Both the position numbers and the translations under genes were made by a program. Of a DNA stretch of 8,198 nucleotides, positions 6,149 to 8,198 are shown one piece after another. Under the pieces are notes generated by a model. The model was not told where the DNA came from. It did no database searches and saw only the letters and a program-made list of their open reading frames with translations. The DNA is from JBFMFE01 sp040752295 (GTDB taxonomy: Bacteria > UBP15 > UBA6099 > JBFMBQ01). Positions within the stretch are counted from its first letter, which is position 1; the number at the start of each line of letters is the position of its first letter. The DNA is taken from NCBI GenBank assembly GCA_040752295.1, contig JBFMFE010000235.1:1-8198 (forward strand), in the 5' to 3' direction.

Positions 6149-7246
6149 TCACAGATGCAACTTCGCGTGCAGCCCGACGGACTCGAGCGGCGCTCCGGCG
6201 TCGTCGTAAGCGCGGTAGTAGTCCACGATCACGTCCAGGCGCCTGCCGATCCCCACAAGCAGTTCGCCCCTGGCGACGGAGTTTCTGTCGAGTGCTGCTT
6301 CCGTGGTGAAGTTCTGCTGTGCGAAGTAGAGGCGGAAAGCAAGCCGTTCGCTCAACCCGAGCGTCGTCATGAAGGTGAGGCGCGGGTCCGCCGCCTCGTA
6401 ATCCTCATAGGACACGGTCACGGGATGGCTCGTGCCCTCGAACAGTATGAGCTGTGTGAGGTATCCGTCTATTCTGCCGGAGGGATTGTTCGCTATCGTC
6501 TCGAAAACGGGGCGGGCTTCGTAGTGCTCGTCAACGATTCCGGGGACGAAATCGGCGTCGAACTTCCTGAACTCGATCATAAAGGTCATGCCCTGAAGGA
6601 GCTTCAGCTTGACACCGGCAGCCGACCCGGTGCCGTAGTCCTCTATCAGTCCCCCCTCGGCATAGAGCTGTAGTTCACTTCGGGGGCTGTATGCCGCGTC
6701 CAGTCCCCAGACCCTGAAGTCGGGATCGGAATCCGAGACGACCGTGGCGCCGACCTCGACCCGCCCCATACGGCGCTCCGCCCGCCCCCCGAAAAGGTGC
6801 GAGAGCGTCCCGAACAACCCCAGCCCCGCTCTGTCCGTCCACCTGTTCACCACGATCCCCTTCTGCTCGTTGTCGGGAACGTTGCTCATCGTGTTCGAGT
6901 AATAGTTTCTCACGATGAACCCGCGCCCGAAGGTAAGCCCCTCGATGTCCCCGTAAAACGCCTCGAAGCCGCGCCGGGCGTAACCCACCGTCTCGAGCAC
7001 CAGCACGTCGTTCCCCCGGTCGTGGAGGCGGAACTCGTCGTCGAAGTACAGGTTTGCACCCACCACCGCGTAAGCCGAGCCGACGTCGAAACGGGGATAG
7101 AGGCTCAAGTGGTACAGGTCCGAACGCTCTTCCTGCACGACGGTTCCGGTGTGGAGCGAGACGGAGACAGGCTCCGGCATTTTCGCCGCCGCCGTTCCGG
7201 CGGCGGTCAGAGCTATAACGATCGCGACAACGAGTTTTGCCTTCAT
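6149..7246 (-). CDS. Secreted outer-membrane beta-barrel protein, family not recognised
   Basis: A 365-residue protein with a signal peptide (MKAKLVVAIVIALTAAGTAAA, probable cleavage after A21). A long run of alternating polar/hydrophobic, aromatic-rich strands follows, as in porin-like barrels: for example LYHLSLYPRFDV, AYAVVGANLYFDDEF, LQLYAEGGLIEDYG, LAFRLYFAQQNF and LDVIVDYYRAY. A conserved-looking segment, GLTFGRGFIVRNYY, occurs near the first third. It ends VGLHAKLHL, a plausible final strand with a hydrophobic last residue, though not the common Phe or Trp. No catalytic motif is seen. The ATG at 7246 opens the signal peptide; an in-frame GTG further upstream (7291) adds a sequence that is not signal-like. 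It lies 58 bases downstream of another barrel gene and is probably expressed with it. I cannot say whether it is a pore, an export channel or a structural protein. Confidence 0.75.
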   Translation of the reverse strand: MKAKLVVAIVIALTAAGTAAAKMPEPVSVSLHTGTVVQEERSDLYHLSLYPRFDVGSAYAVVGANLYFDDEFRLHDRGNDVLVLETVGYARRGFEAFYGDIEGLTFGRGFIVRNYYSNTMSNVPDNEQKGIVVNRWTDRAGLGLFGTLSHLFGGRAERRMGRVEVGATVVSDSDPDFRVWGLDAAYSPRSELQLYAEGGLIEDYGTGSAAGVKLKLLQGMTFMIEFRKFDADFVPGIVDEHYEARPVFETIANNPSGRIDGYLTQLILFEGTSHPVTVSYEDYEAADPRLTFMTTLGLSERLAFRLYFAQQNFTTEAALDRNSVARGELLVGIGRRLDVIVDYYRAYDDAGAPLESVGLHAKLHL

Positions 7247-7304
7247 AAGCCCCGGATGGCGCCCCGTCTGCTGGACCGGAATACAAACCACCGCATTGCA
7301 CGCA

Positions 7305-8198
7305 TCAGATGAGAAAAGAACCGCCGATGGTCAACCCGTTGGCGCCGAACAGGTCAACGACGCCCGCCTGTATCGTGCCGTACGTCTGAAGGTAATATCT
7401 GATCCCGAGGACCGGCGTCCTGAGAGTCATAAGGTAGTACGCCCTGTGGTCGTACTCGCCGAAGATGGAAAGCCCCTCCCTTTTTCTCTCGAGGGCGAGG
7501 TCCAGCTTCCTCTCGTAGGCGCCCATGAACCCGAAGCCGTCGTACTTCGAGTCGTCAATCAGCCTGCCGGTCTGGCTGTAAATCCCGAAGTGCCCGATGC
7601 CGCCGAGCAGCCCGGCGGAGGCGACCGCGAACCAGCGCGTCACCGAGCGTCCGGACTCAAGCCCGGACGGCGACCCCGGCGTGGTGGTGCGGCGGTAGTG
7701 ACTGACGCCGAGGGCGTAGCGGACGTCCTCTATCCGCGCCGGACCCGCCGCGGCGCCAGAGCCGATCCATCCCTCCGGGGCGTACTTCAGCGTCAGCATC
7801 TCGCTGTTGTAGCCGCCCTGCGTGTTTATCCCGGGATTGTCCCAGGTGAGGCTCCGCCTGTAAAAGGACAGCGACGCCTCAAAGTCCCCGGCGATTCCGT
7901 ACACCAGCGCGCCGCCGTAGTCGTCGTAGTGAAGGTTGTTAATCGTCTCCCTGTCGTGACCGCCCTGATCGACGCTTATGTAGTGTGCGACCACCGCCCC
8001 CATCTCGTGGGGCTGCTTGTCCGCGGAGGGCGTCAGAAACGTGCCGGTGTAGCCGTAAGCGGTGGGATACACGCCGGGGCGCTCTTCCCTCTCGTGCCAG
8101 CTTTTCTTTTCCTCTTTCTTCTCTTCCTTCGGGGTCAGCTTCTCGACCTTTTCCTCCGCCCTGTCCTTTTCCTTTTTTTCGTCCTTCCCGCTCTCTTT
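7305..8198 (-). CDS. Outer-membrane beta-barrel protein with Lys/Glu-rich N-terminal region, 5' partial
   Basis: The frame runs to the right edge with no stop, so the start and any signal peptide are missing; 297 residues are visible. The first 42 are highly charged (12 Lys and 13 Glu), a flexible or helical linker. The barrel part opens with YPTAYGYTGTFLTPSADKQP, which recalls the G-x-x-G-x-x-x-x-P-(T/S)-A opening of YjbH-type and related outer-membrane proteins. It continues with alternating strands such as GGALVYGIAGDFEASLSFYRR, LSIFGEYDHRAYYL and VLGIRYYLQTYGTIQAGV, and ends GLTIGGSFLI. The GTG at 8072 is not the start, because the charged region is in frame with it and continues past it. 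It precedes the second barrel gene by 58 bases. The YjbH resemblance is weak and no function is assigned. Confidence 0.75.
   Translation of the reverse strand, partial: KESGKDEKKEKDRAEEKVEKLTPKEEKKEEKKSWHEREERPGVYPTAYGYTGTFLTPSADKQPHEMGAVVAHYISVDQGGHDRETINNLHYDDYGGALVYGIAGDFEASLSFYRRSLTWDNPGINTQGGYNSEMLTLKYAPEGWIGSGAAAGPARIEDVRYALGVSHYRRTTTPGSPSGLESGRSVTRWFAVASAGLLGGIGHFGIYSQTGRLIDDSKYDGFGFMGAYERKLDLALERKREGLSIFGEYDHRAYYLMTLRTPVLGIRYYLQTYGTIQAGVVDLFGANGLTIGGSFLI
8101..8130 (+). other. 30-base pure pyrimidine tract
   Basis: Every base from 8101 to 8130 on the plus strand is C or T, and a second T/C-rich run follows at about 8150-8198. On the minus strand these are purine runs coding the Lys/Glu-rich region of the partial barrel gene. 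The codon content explains the tract without a separate role. Such runs can be prone to slippage or unusual DNA structure, but nothing here shows that. Confidence 0.6.

Noticed and set aside
5033..6673. Long plus-strand open frame of 546 codons
   Set aside because: It runs antisense across mtaB, the following gap and the barrel gene, has no family motifs and an Arg/Val/Glu-rich composition typical of the opposite strand of GC-rich genes.

Overview
The window is a compact, GC-rich stretch of chromosome from a Gram-negative bacterium. Evidence for an outer membrane and a periplasm comes from two beta-barrel-type proteins, a secreted thioredoxin-fold/beta-propeller protein and a periplasmic-type D,D-peptidase. 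The lineage cannot be fixed from the sequence; the poorly recognisable envelope proteins would fit an under-sampled phylum. There are eight protein genes and almost no non-coding DNA. The longest gap is about 114 bases. I see no tRNA, rRNA, CRISPR array, insertion sequence or phage gene.

Left half (about 1-3631, plus strand): a cell-wall block. A PBP4-type D-alanyl-D-alanine carboxypeptidase (dacB, 5' end outside the window) is followed after one base by glutamate racemase (murI). After a 54-base gap come a 69-residue two-helix membrane protein and, 20 bases later, a secreted protein. That last protein joins a TlpA/redoxin-like domain to a TolB/PD40-type beta-propeller. Its thioredoxin CxxC site reads S-G-E-S and the whole protein has no cysteine, so it is probably not a redox enzyme. 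This is the most unusual gene here.

Right half (3639-8198, minus strand, reading right to left): an outer-membrane beta-barrel protein whose start lies beyond the right edge and which has a Lys/Glu-rich N-terminal region; a second secreted beta-barrel protein; mtaB (tRNA t6A methylthiotransferase, radical SAM); a small VTT/YqaA-like membrane protein that probably starts at a TTG inside the end of mtaB; and a macro-domain ADP-ribose hydrolase-like protein. The last three are tightly packed and probably form one transcript. The two halves meet tail to tail with only 7 bases between stop codons.

Most of the window is ordinary housekeeping and envelope content. The points worth following up are the cysteine-free thioredoxin/propeller fusion, the conserved-or-not status of the mtaB/VTT/macro grouping, and the pair of unassigned barrels.
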